DNA from: Ryuthela nishihirai
Taxonomy: Eukaryota > Arthropoda > Arachnida > Araneae > Heptathelidae
Reading direction: 5' to 3'
Assembly (NCBI GenBank): GCA_038380435.1
Contig: JAWZYU010000028.1
Coordinates: forward strand, 42,715,095-42,779,094
Length of the DNA stretch: 64,000 bases
The notes under the pieces are model-generated. The model did not search any database, was not told the origin of the DNA, and saw only the letters and a list, made by a program, of their open reading frames with translations. Shown in pieces: positions 10,740-21,699 of the stretch; position 1 is the stretch's first letter; every line of letters begins with the position of its first letter. Both the position numbers and the translations under genes were made by a program.

Positions 10740-11500
10740 ACCGGTTTTCTCTCTTAAATCAATATTTATTTCGTTTTGAAGCGCTGATCAAGACACATAA
10801 AAATGAAATCGCAATTGATGGCATTTCATTTGACAGTTCATACTTTGACTAATCTGACCTCTCACTTGAAGAGGAGTTAAAAATAATAAAGTCTTTTCCT
10901 CGGTTACCTTCTCGATTCAGTGATAGCGAGTCATTCGTCATCATTTACAGACTAAAGAGGAAGAGACTGAGCCGGTGGTTATAGCAACCAGCCTCTAATG
11001 TCTCCATTTGGGAAGAGAAAGAAAAAAACCATCCTTCTCCTTGGCAGCCCATTCTTCTTTATCAACAGCTGCTTTACGGGGAGAAGGACGTTTTAGAGCC
11101 GGTGGCCTTCTCTAAATGAGGAATGGAAAAAGAGCTTCTTCTATTTGCTCTTTGGGAGGCCCTGGCGCCTAGAGGCCCAGTACACCCTCAAAAGAACCAA
11201 TGGAGGAATCTCCTCCCTTTTTAAAGGTGCTATAAGTCAACAACCTTGAAACTTTTCTTTCCATCGAACTGTTAGAATAAAACGAAAGAGAAGTGTCACT
11301 TTATCTTAGCTAACTACTCGATCGATGCTATACGTAACTAAATGCCATTCACGTTGGGATTTACCTAAAGGATAGAAACCTACAAAAGTTACATGAAGTC
11401 GTCTATTGCTTTAGGAAAATCATTGTATCTATCAGTAATAGAAGCTGTACTAAATAATTTTCGCATTTTAACGAATAATCCCAAGTTATTTCGGATCAAA
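10740..11500. other. No recognised feature
   Basis: The sequence is purine-rich around 10960-11110, with no long frame and no match to the repeat families defined here. Confidence 0.4.
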
Positions 11501-11525
11501 TCACACCTGTGCACAGGGGTGGACT

Positions 11526-11692
11526 CAGGTTAAAGAATACCCTGGATGGCTTTGACGGGAGGTCACCATCTGCCTCCAAATAGCTGTCCAGTGAGTCTCT
11601 ACCTTGTCTGAGCTTTTGGGGGTCCTTGTGACCTGATCATTTATCCCATTCTGTGCACATAAAAATGCCGCTCAGCGTTAAAACAACCCAAC
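11526..11692 (+). mobile_element. SINE A fragment, 3' half
   Basis: Starts at the conserved gttaaagaataccctggatg and runs to gttaaaacaacccaac. It begins at almost the same point as the repeated unit of the 2.7-3.8 kb array. Confidence 0.75.
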
Positions 11693-12009
11693 TCTCATAA
11701 TCCATACAAGAAAGGGGTTATGATACTTTCCTGTTTAATCCAGTCACCCCCCCCCCCACTTATCTTCTAATATTTTTCCATAATTGTCCTAATCAATGGA
11801 AACTACTTGAAAAATTAAATTTGTTTTTATTTTTGATACAAAAAATGAGAACGTTGAAAGATAGGGAAGCAAACGTTTAATTTGGTCTCTGGCGCTGACA
11901 CCAATTTTGACCTTTTGTGGGATTGCGCTTTTCAAAAGAATCTTAGCAGAAGCGTACAAGAAGGAGGCGGGGGGGGGAGGGAGATTATAACTCCACCCCA
12001 GATATAATA

Positions 12010-13114
12010 CACTCAGTGCTCACTAAATTATGACCACCTTCCTCCATGTTATATAAGTGGAAACTAACTCCGAAGCTCTATAACTTCTAAACTAAGCGTT
12101 TTATTAGAAAATATAACGGATGATAAATTAAAGGTCTTAATCCAATCTATCTAAATCTCGATTTACACAATAATGTTCGCTTTTCACTTAAAGAGTTATT
12201 GACTTTGAGTATTTAACAGAAATAATTGAAATCTTGGGAAAATTTAAAAGCATCGAGAAATTATTTACATTAACTTTTTAAATATACATCTGTTGTATTA
12301 AATGGTGTGAAATAATAATTCTTATTAAAATTATAATTAACTTCTGAGTTAAATAATAACGTTAGGCATTGCTGTTGTTAAACGTTGAAATTTAATTAAC
12401 TCTTTAAATACTAAGTAAATATTCTTGAAAATCGAGATTAAGATAGATTTGATTGAGCTCTTTAATTTTCCTTCAATCCCATTCTGTCACAAAACTCTTG
12501 TTTAACCCTTTCACGACTAAGGGAAACATTTTTCCCATTTTAAAATTGGTAATTGTAGTATTTAATTATAACCTTATCTGCATTTTTTATACAGAATGTC
12601 AAAATAGAACGTATGCCGAACGCAATTACGTAAACGGGAACGTTTAGAAAACAAAAACAGAACTGTCAGGACGCATAATATATGTACTATGTGCAATGTC
12701 CATCTTTGCCTCACTACCAAAAGAAATTGCTTCGCAGAATATCATAATTAGCACATCATTTTGTATAGTAATTTTATTTCATAATTTTATATTATTTTAG
12801 TTAACATTTTGTTCTAATAAACTAATAAATAAAAGACATTGCATAATAAGCCTAACTATAATTTGTGTTACCTTTATAGTCCATTGGGAAAAATATTTCC
12901 CATAAAATTCCAAAAAAACTACACATTGTTATGTATTTTTCTTATGATTTTTATTTATTTTACGTCTAAACAAACTAAAATAAACAGTTACATACTAATA
13001 TTTACTCTTAGAAACCTTATGGTCCTGAAAGGGTTAAAAGTTAGAAAGCTTCGAAGTTAACTTCCACTGAGGTAACAATGGACGAGGGAATCATAATTTA
13101 GTGAGCACTGAGTG
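12010..13114. mobile_element. TA-flanked transposon with long inverted repeats
   Basis: Starts cactcagtgctcactaaatt after TA (12008-12009) and ends with its reverse complement before TA (13115-13116). Terminal similarity continues imperfectly for about 85 bp. The inside holds family F-like arms (12060-12480) and a complete TTAA-flanked element. The TA target fits Tc1/mariner-type integration, but no transposase remains. Confidence 0.75.
12506..13033. mobile_element. piggyBac-like MITE
   Basis: TTAA sits at 12502-12505 and 13034-13037. The ends are ccctttcacgactaaggg and, reversed, ccctttcaggaccataagg. TTAA targets and CCCTTT-type ends are hallmarks of piggyBac elements. The interior also has gggaaacatttttccc near 12520 and a related gggaaaaatatttccc near 12888 facing it. 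No transposase is present in 528 bp. Confidence 0.82.
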
Positions 13115-13144
13115 TATATTTTCAAAGAAATCCATTTAAGAAAC

Positions 13145-14640
13145 CAAGGAGAGACGGGTCAACACAGAGTGGCTAGCAGTCCACAAAATGCGAGATGAGG
13201 GAAGCCAGCTAATTGAGGGTCGTAAAGGTTCGAGGTCGAGATTCTGCAGGAAGAGCGGAAGTAACGACTTCGATGACGTCCACAAGTAGAGAGAGAGAAT
13301 GGTGGACAGGAGAACCGTGTCTCTGTGGTCCTTCCTGAAATCCTGTTACGTCCAGGACGAGGAGGGCTTCTTCGGCTCAGACCGACGAGAAGCCCTGTTC
13401 TTCTTTGCACTCTTTACTTTCTTGGCCAACTGCTTGACCAGAATGGGACAGGAATCTGCTGCAGAGGTTGCAGCAGAATCCTGCACCATGGAGGTACCTG
13501 CAGCACAGGGAGCCTCAGGAGCAGAGGGCGTCACTCAGGATGGGTAACAACAGGGACCAGAGGAGCATGGGAAGCAATAGGTCCTGTGCTTCAAGCAGAG
13601 GCATCTCTGCTGGTACTACTTCCATGGCAGCAGCAAGAATCACATGACCCCTCATGGCAGCAGCAAAGCTGACCGAGGGGTCAAAGAGATGCTTGCTTCA
13701 CACTGCTTTCACAGGCGAAGGGGGTGACGGGGGTGTCACCACCGAGCTCGGAAGAGGGATCCTCCCAATCTTACTGCTGGCCATAGAGCGGACAGGACCA
13801 AAGGCTTCCTTCTCTGGGTGCCACGCCTGGAGCTTCGTGGCGCGGCACCAAGGGAAGGTAGCAGCATGAGGCCCACCACAGTTGGCACAGATAAGGCCCA
13901 GTGTGCTTGCACTGCTTGTGGGAGTGAGGCCCACTGCAGTGCTTACACTGCACCGTTCCTCTGAAGTTCTTAGCAATGTGCCTGAAGTGTTCGCACTTCA
14001 GACACTAAGGAGGGGCCTTGGTGTATGATTTCACCGGGATCCTGTAGAAGCTGCGGACAACATTCCCAGGTAAGGGAACTCACTGAAGGTAAGGACTACC
14101 TTCTTAAGTGGAATCCTGTTGACCCCAGAATCTGAGGGAAGATAGCTGTACATACGGCGGACTTCTGTCACTCTCTGATCCGAGAGGATCGCCTCATCAG
14201 TCAGGGAGGTATCAATACCTTCAATGAGACCCTGTGGAGTAAGAGGCTGGTTAATCCACGGTTATGGGTATACCCAAAATGGAGATGGTATATGGGAACT
14301 TTTCGGCAAGGTCGGGAGAGCTGACCTTGACGAGTAAGCTTCTCGTCTCTAAGTAATGAGACTCCATAATCCATGGCCCGAGATTCTTCAAAATCTCAGC
14401 AGAGATGGAGTTCGGATTATAGGAGATCAGGAGTCATGAGGAGGCCGAGGTCACTATTAAAGGAATAGGCTTGACACTCTTTCTCTTACGGCTGACAACG
14501 ACGAAGCCATCATCAGCGATCTCAGGCAACTTGAGAACGACGTCCATGATGTTGGACAGGTCGATGAACGGCTGCTCAACCTCAGTTGTATCTGTCGGGG
14601 GAGGGCCAGTGGAGGAATGATCAGTTGCAAAACTGTCAGG
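13145..14640 (-). pseudogene. Jockey-group LINE ORF1 (gag), decayed
   Basis: Minus-strand pieces in different frames resemble a non-LTR gag protein. Near 14545-14480 is MDVVLKLPEIADDGFVVVSR, like the DxGFxxVSRKxRK start of the gag core. Then come EGIDTSLTDEAILSDQRV (about 14230-14165) and the segment before the zinc knuckles. At 13985-13860 there are several CxxC...H...C knuckles, including CANCGGPHAATFPWC. A basic tail, KKVKSAKKNRASRRSEPKK, lies near 13415-13360. The gag binds retrotransposon RNA. Multiple frameshifts and stops make it dead. No reverse transcriptase follows; the sequence ends close to the TA-flanked element at 13114. Confidence 0.75.
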
Positions 14641-14674
14641 AACAGCTGACCGTGAAGCACCAGAGCAACAGCCA

Positions 14675-15124
14675 CTGGGGCCTCATCAGAAACGGCAGGC
14701 CGTGGACTGGGGCCTCATCAGAAACGGCAGGCCGTGGACTGGGGCCTCATCAGAAACGGCAGGCCGTGGACTGGGGCCTCATCAGAAACGGCAGGCCGTG
14801 GACTGGGGCCTCATCAGAAACGGCAGGCCGTGGACTGGGGCCTCATCAGAAACGGCAGGCCGTGGACTGGGGCCTCATCAGAAACGGCAGGCCGTGGACT
14901 GGGGCCTCATCAGAAACGACAGGCCGTGGACTGGGGCCTCAACAGAAACGACAGGCCGTGGACTGGGGCCTCATCAGAAACGACAGGCCGTGGACTGGGG
15001 CCTCATCAGAAACGACAGGCCGTGGACTGGGCCTCATCAGAAACGACAGGCCGTGGACTGGGGTCTCATCAGAAACGACAGGCCGTGGACTGGGGCCTCA
15101 TCAGAAACGAAGGCCGTGGACTAC
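14675..15124. repeat. 32-bp minisatellite, about 14 units
   Basis: Unit ggggcctcatcagaaacggc plus aggccgtggact. Early units carry acggcagg, later ones acgacagg, so the array grew in blocks. One unit has lost two G. Because 32 is not a multiple of three, overlapping plus-strand frames stay open by chance through the array; I do not call them genes. It lies at the 5' side of the gag remnant. Confidence 0.95.
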
Positions 15125-15339
15125 AATAAGTTTTATTTCATAGGAAAGTTGGACGATAAATTTAAATCTCATTCCAATCTATCTAAATCTCAATTTTCAC
15201 ATATTTGTTTTGTATTTCGAGAGCTGTGGAAGCTCTAATACTTAACAGCAGCAAAGTCAGGCCTGAGAAACTTGTGTAACACTGACAATTATTGAAAGAA
15301 CTATTTACACAATAAACTGACAAATATTGAACTAAAAAA

Positions 15340-15537
15340 AATACCCCCTCAAGCAGCTGCTTGCCACAGAGGACAGGAGCCTATGGCATATAAACTGACA
15401 GGAGCCTGTCAGTTTATATGCCATAGTAGAAGGTCTGAGAGGATGTCAGGACCTCAGCAGAAAAACAACACACACATCCATGCCTTACCCGGGGCTCGAA
15501 CCCAGGTCAGAAGCCAAGCGTGCTAACCACTAAAGCG
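15340..15537 (-). mobile_element. SINE B copy with palindromic body
   Basis: On the minus strand a tRNA-like head (reverse of gctaaccactaaagcg; B box from ggggctcgaaccc) leads to the family tail (reverse of accccctcaagcagctgctt). The centre contains an inverted duplication, listed separately. Confidence 0.8.
15381..15426. repeat. 22-bp perfect inverted repeat inside SINE B
   Basis: Arms 15381-15402 and 15405-15426 with a 2-base spacer (ag). In other SINE B copies only one orientation of this segment is present (for example near 60957). Confidence 0.9.
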
Positions 15538-15992
15538 TACATATTTTATTAACTTTCTTGAAATAATGCTTATTATTTTAAATTATTTTTAAATTAACTT
15601 CTGAGGTGAATTCTCATGATTGACATCCCCGTTTTTCAATATTCAAACTTCTATAACTCTTTAGATACTGAATGAATATTGTTCAAAATCGAAATTTATA
15701 AAGTTGAAATTATTTTTATTTTTTATTAACAAAATTGGAACATGAAAATGAACCTTACATTGCCTTATCAAGAATGGCAGTCACATACAGCATCATTTCA
15801 CTGTACATGTTGCAACAACGGTACAATTAGTGTAATAAATTACATCATAATACTGGCATAGTCGTAACTTTTTCAACGCTAAATATGCAATACTAATGCC
15901 TACATACATATACATTTATCGAGTCCAATTTTTCTTTTCCACAAGAGTAACTATGACTTGCATGTGGATATTATTTAACAAAACCAAATTCA

Positions 15993-16684
15993 TGTATATG
16001 TTACCGCTAAAGCTCGAAAGCCGTTAATGTGCACATTACCTAGCTAATCTGCAGATTAACTGATTTGCTCCAATAACGTGCGGAATCAAGAGTTTTCCGC
16101 ATTTTACCAGGTAATGTGCACATTAACGGCTTCCGTATCGTTAAAGTTCAAAAGTTTGTTTCTCTCATAGTGGTGAATCTCTTGAATATGAATCTTCGTG
16201 TCACGTGATTCACTCGTCCGCATTATAAAAAACGCCCTGGATGAGCGGAGGCCAAGTGAGAACGAATCGGTAAAGTGATTCATTCTTGATAACGAATCAC
16301 TAAAATGATTCGTTCTCACTTGGCCTGCTCATTTTGAGGGCGTTTTTTATAATTCGGACGACTGATTCATGTTGACAGAGGGATGACCCTGGTTTCAACT
16401 CTACTCTCGGACACTAGATAAATAACGTTATGTTAATTTAAGCGTACAGAAACGTTCCTGTTGTTTCAGCAAAGATCTTATTTTCACTTTAACGAGTGCC
16501 TAGTAGGTAATGTGCAGATTATCCAGGTAATGTGCAGATTATCCAGGTAATTTGCAGATTACCTAGGTAATTTGAGAAATGAAACAATTTTCCGCACGTT
16601 AACGGATCACCCTAGTTAATCTGCACAATACCTAGATAATCTGTAGAATAACTGATTTCTGCACTATAGCGGTAACATATACAC
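15993..16684. mobile_element. Foldback element H, copy 2
   Basis: Same ends and the same internal order as 5590-6194, but longer. It retains a block around tttcaactctactctcggac that copy 1 lacks and an extra ggtaatgtgcagattatcca unit. The left end tgtatatgttaccgctaaag is complete, without the hairpin seen in copy 1. Confidence 0.78.
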
Positions 16685-16961
16685 AACAAACTAGATACGT
16701 AAACAAACGTAAATTACAGCATAGTAAAATAGTTTTGATATTGAAATCAATTGAATCACATGGTTTCGATTAACTCAAAGTTGTTTGATCAGAACAATAC
16801 ATCAATATTCTCATTATTTAATATCCAATTCTTCACTTCCTTTACATATGTTTTGATATTAATTATTTCCTTAACATCTTATACTTATTCTCAGTCATAA
16901 GTTTTCATAAAAATTTATTTAACCAGCCTCAAATTTTTTCTCTGTTGACATAAGTTGAGAG

Positions 16962-17336
16962 TGGGCGGGGGTGGCTCAGTCGGTAGTGCGCCAGGCTCGT
17001 AATCTGTAGTTTCCAGGTTCGAGTCCTAGCTGGGTCAGAGTTGAGATATATCTCCGCAAAATTCCCCGCTCATGCCGACGGTCAGTAATAGGACACCGAT
17101 GGCCTTGAAATAGGCCGCCGTCCGTCGGATGGGACGTTAAGCCTCGTGTGCGGGAGAAAAGAACACGTTAAAGAACCTTTGTTTGATGGCCTTGACGAGA
17201 GTCTACCATCTGTCTCCCAACAGCTGTTCCAGTGGGTCCCCTCCCCCAACCTTCTCTGAGCCTTCGGGGTCCTTGTGTCCTGGCCATTTAGCCCACGGTG
17301 TGCATAAAGGTGCCGCTCAGAGGTAAAACAACCCAA
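16962..17336 (+). mobile_element. SINE A copy, full length
   Basis: The flanks cataagttgagag (16949-16961) and cataagatgagag (17337-17349) agree at 12 of 13 positions. A small gap removes the gtggcccc region. Confidence 0.9.
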
Positions 17337-17349
17337 CATAAGATGAGAG

Positions 17350-17770
17350 AATGTTTTCATTTTTCTGTCCATTGCCTATAGAATTAAATTTTTTTTAAAT
17401 TTAAGATTTTTTCCAGAGTTGTGAGGTAGCAAAAAACTTTTTGTCATATTCTAGGGGGCATGACCAATGCCTTGCATATAACACGAGTGCTTAACCTGTT
17501 TAGAAATAACTTATATCTGTCCCGAAAGTATCATGGCCGATAGATGGCAGCACGAGATGATGTATTTCTCATCAGGATTTGATTGTGACAGCCGTGAGAT
17601 TTGCTGATTTCCTCGGTTTCTTTATGTATTGACCTTTAGATCTCAGCTCAGGTCTTCACACGAAACGAAATCTCCTTTCTTCTCCTACATTCGTTTTTGT
17701 GACCGTGTTTCTCTCCTCTGCCGCTAGGTGATGCTACCATTACAAAATTCACACTAATACGTACAGTATG
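17350..17770. other. No recognised feature
   Basis: Mixed-composition spacer with no long frame or known repeat. Confidence 0.4.
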
Positions 17771-17773
17771 AAC

Positions 17774-18110
17774 AGGGTTAGGTTATTTTGCCTCTGAACT
17801 GCACTCTTTTTTGCACACAATATGCTAAACGGTCAGGTCACAAAGACTCCAAAGGCTTAGTGAAGGTTGAGGGAAGGGTTCCTGGACAGTTGTTAGGAGA
17901 CAGATGGTAGGCTTCCGTCAAGGCCGTCCAGTGTACTCTTTAACCTGCATAGGGTATGCCTCTCTTCCACACGGTACCACGGTTTACGTCCCACACTATG
18001 GATGGCGGTTTTTCCAAGCCCATCGGTGTTCCCTTTCTCACCGAGGGTAGAGTGGGTTTTAGCGGCGATAAATCTAAACACAAGTATAAGTGAGAATCGG
18101 ACCTGGGATT
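17774..18110 (-). mobile_element. SINE A copy, old, truncated at the head
   Basis: Strongly mutated body and tail. Its head is cut exactly where the next minus-strand SINE A begins. Confidence 0.75.
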
Positions 18111-18451
18111 TGGGTTATTTTATTTTACCTGTGAGCGTCACTTTTTTTGCACACCATGGGCTAAATGGCCAGTTCACATGGACCCCGAAGGCTCAAAGAA
18201 GGTTGGGGGTGGAGACCCACTGGATGTTGGGAGACAGATGGTAGCCTCCCGTCAAGGCCATCCGGCGTGTTCTTTAACGTGCATAGGATATGGCTCTACC
18301 GCACACGGACCACGGCTTAACGTCCCATCCGACGGACGGCTTAACGTCCCCTACTGACCGTGGGCAGAGTGGGGAATTTTGCGGAGATAAATCTCAACGC
18401 TGACACAGCTGGGACTCGAACCTGGGAACTACAGATTACGAGCCTGGCGCT
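18111..18451 (-). mobile_element. SINE A copy
   Basis: A near-consensus copy except for an internal gap around the gacggacgg region. Its head stops at gagcctggcgctcttt and is joined to a different tRNA-like piece (next entry). Confidence 0.82.
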
Positions 18452-18506
18452 CTTTGGACCTGGGAACTGAAGCATGCTAGCCCGGTGCTCTACCGGTGCT
18501 CCCCAC
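18452..18506 (-). other. Second tRNA-like half-module joined to the SINE A head
   Basis: On the minus strand the sequence before the SINE head reads gagcaccggtagagcaccgg, then gctagcatgcttcagttccc. This resembles the 5' half of a different tRNA (A box ggtagagcaccgg, AGC in the anticodon-loop position). It could be a separate short tRNA-headed element or a template-switched head. Confidence 0.45.
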
Positions 18507-19015
18507 ACAACACACACACATTATAAATAGAAGGGAAATGTGGTTGCATTATATGATTGCTACCATTAATAACAAAATATTGAATATATTTTTTATGTAA
18601 TGGATTAGTTTACATTATATTTAATCATGTCCATCGCTCTAAAAAGAGACTTGATATTATTTAAAATCAATTTATCTCTAATCTAACAATCTACCTTCTC
18701 GTCTTTTAAGTTTCCTGATGCAACATAACGTTAAAACAACAGGAATAAACATGTAACGAGATTGCTTCTGAAAAAATTTTGTAGTCATAAGAAAGCATAT
18801 ATTTGGTTATCAGAACATTTTATGTGAAATCTGAAACAATGCTAGCCTAGAGTCGTTCCATCCAAGGAGAAATCGAAATTTTGATTTTTTTTTTTTGTCA
18901 TTTCTCAAAGCAGTTATTCCACCGTACCTCCAAATTCTAATTGGAGCTCCAAGGTAGGCTTTTGGGTCTCATTTACATTACAGTTAAATACATTTACTGT
19001 ATTTAACTCTGAGGA
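18507..19015. other. No recognised feature
   Basis: AT-rich, with a short CA tract near 18508. Confidence 0.4.
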
Positions 19016-19023
19016 ACTTTGTA

Positions 19024-19390
19024 CAGTCGCTCAAAAACGTATCCAAACACTATGGTTGATTACAGAATTCAGAAAAAATATCTGGCAACCATTTTTTTAG
19101 AAATTAGTGATTTGACAACCTTCGTGTCACGTGATTACAGAATTCAGGAAAAATATCTGGAGCGTGTACAGCAACTGTACACGCTCCAGTTACCGTTCAC
19201 AGCAAACTGGAGCGTGTGCAGTTACTGCACACGCTCCAGTTTGCTGTGAACGGTAACTGCACACGCTCAATATTTCCGTGAGTGAGCCCACACGATCCAG
19301 GTCTTTGTGAGCTCACACGATCCAATGTGCTGTGAACATTAACCACAACCGCTCCAGTTTGCTGTGAACGGTAACTGCACACGCTCCATA
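19024..19390 (+). mobile_element. Composite MITE (Tc1-like end plus gagcgtgt palindromes), copy 1
   Basis: Begins cagtcgctcaaaaacgtatcc after TA, then carries attacagaattcagaaaaaa and the central cacgtga word. At about 19150 it switches into alternating palindromes built from ctggagcgtgtacag, gttaccgttcacagcaaact and their complements. The block up to about 19260 recurs in reverse at 28010-28250, so the composite has been copied as a unit. Confidence 0.75.
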
Positions 19391-19471
19391 TTCATTGCAT
19401 TATATATTCATACGCATTATATATATTAAAAAAGTATATATATATATAAATATAATATAGTTAAATACAGT

Positions 19472-19575
19472 AAATGGTAGCACGCCAGCCTCATAATCTT
19501 GATATTCGAGTTCCAACTGGATCAGCATAGAGAGTAATCTCAACAAAATCCCCACCTGGCATCAGTCAGTACACA
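19472..19575 (+). mobile_element. SINE A fragment, head only
   Basis: Diverged tRNA-like head (ggtagcacgccagcctcata) and the start of the body; the rest is missing. Confidence 0.55.
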
Positions 19576-19699
19576 AAATCTTAAAAATATTTAAAAAAAA
19601 ATAATGAAAATAAATAGAATCAAACCTATTTTTAAAATTACAGTAACGGTGTGTGTTCCATAATCGTCTAGTACTTGTAAATTTATTTCTTTAATATTA

Positions 19700-20255
19700 G
19701 GGACGGGGGTGCTCAGTCGGTAGCGCGCCAGGCTCGTAATCTGTAGTTCCCAGGTTCGAGTCCCAGCTGGGTCCAGCGTTGAGATTTATCTCCGCGAAAT
19801 TCCCCGCCCTGCCCACGGTCAGTTAGGGGACACCGATGGGCTTGGAAAGGTCGCCGTCCGTCGGATGGGACGTTAAGCCGTGGCCCCATGTACGAGAGAG
19901 TCACCCTGTGCACGTTAAAGAACACGCTGGATGGCCTTGTCGGTAGGCTACCATCTGTCTCCCAACAGCTGTTCCAGTGGGTCCCCTCCCCCAACCTTCT
20001 CTGAGCCTTCGGGGTCCATGTGACCTGGCCATTTAGCCCATGGTGTGCAAAAAAGTGCCTCTCAGAGGTAAAACAATCCAACGTTAAAGAACAAGCTGGA
20101 TGGCCTTGTCGGGAGGCTACCATCTGTCTCCCAACAGCTGTTCCAGTGGGTCCCCTCCCTCAACCTTCTCTGAGCCTTCGGGGTCCATGTGACCTGGCCA
20201 TTTAGCCCATAGTGTCCAAAAAAGTGCCGCTCAGAGGCAAAACAACCCAACCCAA
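19700..20255 (+). mobile_element. SINE A copy with two tandem 3' halves
   Basis: cgttaaagaaca starts at 19913 and again at 20082 (169 bp). The internal junction, aatccaa then cgttaaag, is the same as in the five-unit array at 2.9-3.8 kb. The flanks tctttaatatta (19688-19699) and tcttttacatta (20256-20267) agree at 10 of 12 and enclose both units. One g of ggtggctcag is lost in the head. Confidence 0.88.
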
Positions 20256-20269
20256 TCTTTTACATTATC

Positions 20270-20786
20270 CAATGTGTCTCCATGTTTCACTTCTTTCCAA
20301 AGATCACAAGTATTTTTACCAGACAGCCACTCTATGCGTAAGCTCTATCAGGCTTGCCTTCACTTCCTTCCCCCCAACTTCCCACCGAACCTTGGCATGC
20401 AGTCTCCACAGACAAGGTCGGATGATGCCTGTCGGGGATCACCTCGACTTATTGCCATTCTCTACGTGACTCTCGTCCCAAGGACGCAGCGCGCAATCTC
20501 CGATATGCCACAACTAGCGGAGCGCAAAGGCGTCCGTCTCTCATCTCAGTTTGGCGTGGTTCAATGTTCTTGGCTGTACCAATCCACGTCGAGACGTATT
20601 TTGTGAACGCTTTTAGCTGCTTCTATCCCCCATTTCTCCCCCCTCCCTTTACTTATTATTTTTTTATCATTATTATCTTATCATTTTATTCTGCCTCATT
20701 ACTACTTACTCACCTATTTTTTTTTTGTCACCATTTCTCTTTTCCTTTTCCCTCCTTTCTACTTTTATTATTCTCTTTTTTTTACG
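20270..20786. other. Open-frame-rich spacer, then T-rich tract
   Basis: 20274-20606 is open for 110 codons on the plus strand but shows no motif, no coding-like composition and no splice signals. 20630-20780 is a pyrimidine tract. Confidence 0.4.
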
Positions 20787-21112
20787 GGGACAGAGGAGGC
20801 TCAGTTGGTAGCGTGCCAGGCTCGTAACCTGCAATAAATCGTTATTTCGATTATTGCAGGATCGGGTTCCAACTGGACAAGTGTAGAGATTTTTCTCTGC
20901 CAAACTCCCCCGCCCTGCCTACAGTGAATAGGGGTCACTGTTGGGCTTCAAAAGGCCGCCGCCCGTCGGATGGGATGTTAAGCCGTGGTCCCGTGTATGG
21001 GAGAGACACACCCACACACGTTAAAGAACACGCTGGATGGCCTTGACGGAAGGCTGACACCCTTTTTCCAACAGCTGTCCAGTGGGTCCCCTCACCCAAC
21101 CATCCATGAAAC
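20787..21112 (+). mobile_element. SINE A copy, diverged, with hairpin in the tRNA head
   Basis: The head reads ggaggctcagttggtagcgt, then an extra segment that folds: cctgcaataa (20828-20837) and ttattgcagg (20851-20860) are reverse complements. The normal B-box region follows. The tail is cut short of the usual end. Confidence 0.75.
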
Positions 21113-21329
21113 CACGACAGCTTCGAACTTAGACATCTGTCCCAAATAACTGATATTTAAGTAGCGAATATCATGATTCAAAATTAAAAGAGCTCTAATT
21201 TACCCCTTAAATAACGGTAGACTTTAGGCACAATTGATGCACAGAGTGGCAGTAAAAATTAGACCATAATGCTACCTAACCATATTGGCAATAAATCATC
21301 GGCACGGTTTAAAATTCGAAAGTTCGATA

Positions 21330-21621
21330 ATTAGAGATATGAATGAACTGACTGATTCGATAATAGTAAGTTAATTTAGACGGAAGGTCCTCTCCCAGTT
21401 GCTCCGCAGCCTTAATGTCAGCGAACTGATAGGCATCACAACCAGAGCACAGGGCTCAAAATTCCAAAGTTTCAAAATTGCAGAATTCAACGAATCAAAG
21501 ATTTCGATAATACAAAAGTAATGTAAATGACAGGTACTCACTCCGCTTCTTCTCAGCTTCAATGTAAGAGTTTTGATAGGCCTCAACCAGCACACGAAAG
21601 TGGCTTCTGGTGCCATCCATA
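21330..21621 (-). repeat. 146-bp tandem duplication with coding-like segment
   Basis: Two neighbouring copies share an ordered series of words: atttcgataatac versus attcgataatagt, cagcttcaatgtaagag versus cagccttaatgtcagcg, and gataggc. Matching points are at 21427 and 21573. On the minus strand the right copy can be read as LVEAYQNSYIEAEKKR followed by a possible donor GTGAGT, and the left as DAYQFADIKAAEQLGEDLPS. They may be duplicated exons or just an unannotated repeat; I do not recognise the peptide. Confidence 0.35.
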
Positions 21622-21699
21622 AGATGTAGTACTGTCCTGTATAGTGGAACGTCGGATGGCATCATTCAATCATATTCAAACACTGATAGGCTAGGACAA

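Larger units (their letters stand above)
15125..15710. mobile_element. Foldback element F copy, split by SINE B
   Basis: The left arm (15150-15250) has atctatctaaatctcaattt and the right arm (15630-15700) has aacttctataactctttagatactgaatg, matching the arms of the 4.1-4.6 kb copy. A SINE B lies between them. Confidence 0.5.

Noticed and set aside
14586..15143. Long repetitive ORFs (up to 185 codons) over the minisatellite
   Set aside because: A 32-bp unit without stops stays open in overlapping frames; the peptide is an artefact of the repeat.
20274..20606. 110-codon open frame
   Set aside because: No motif, odd composition, no splice signals, and no support on the other strand.
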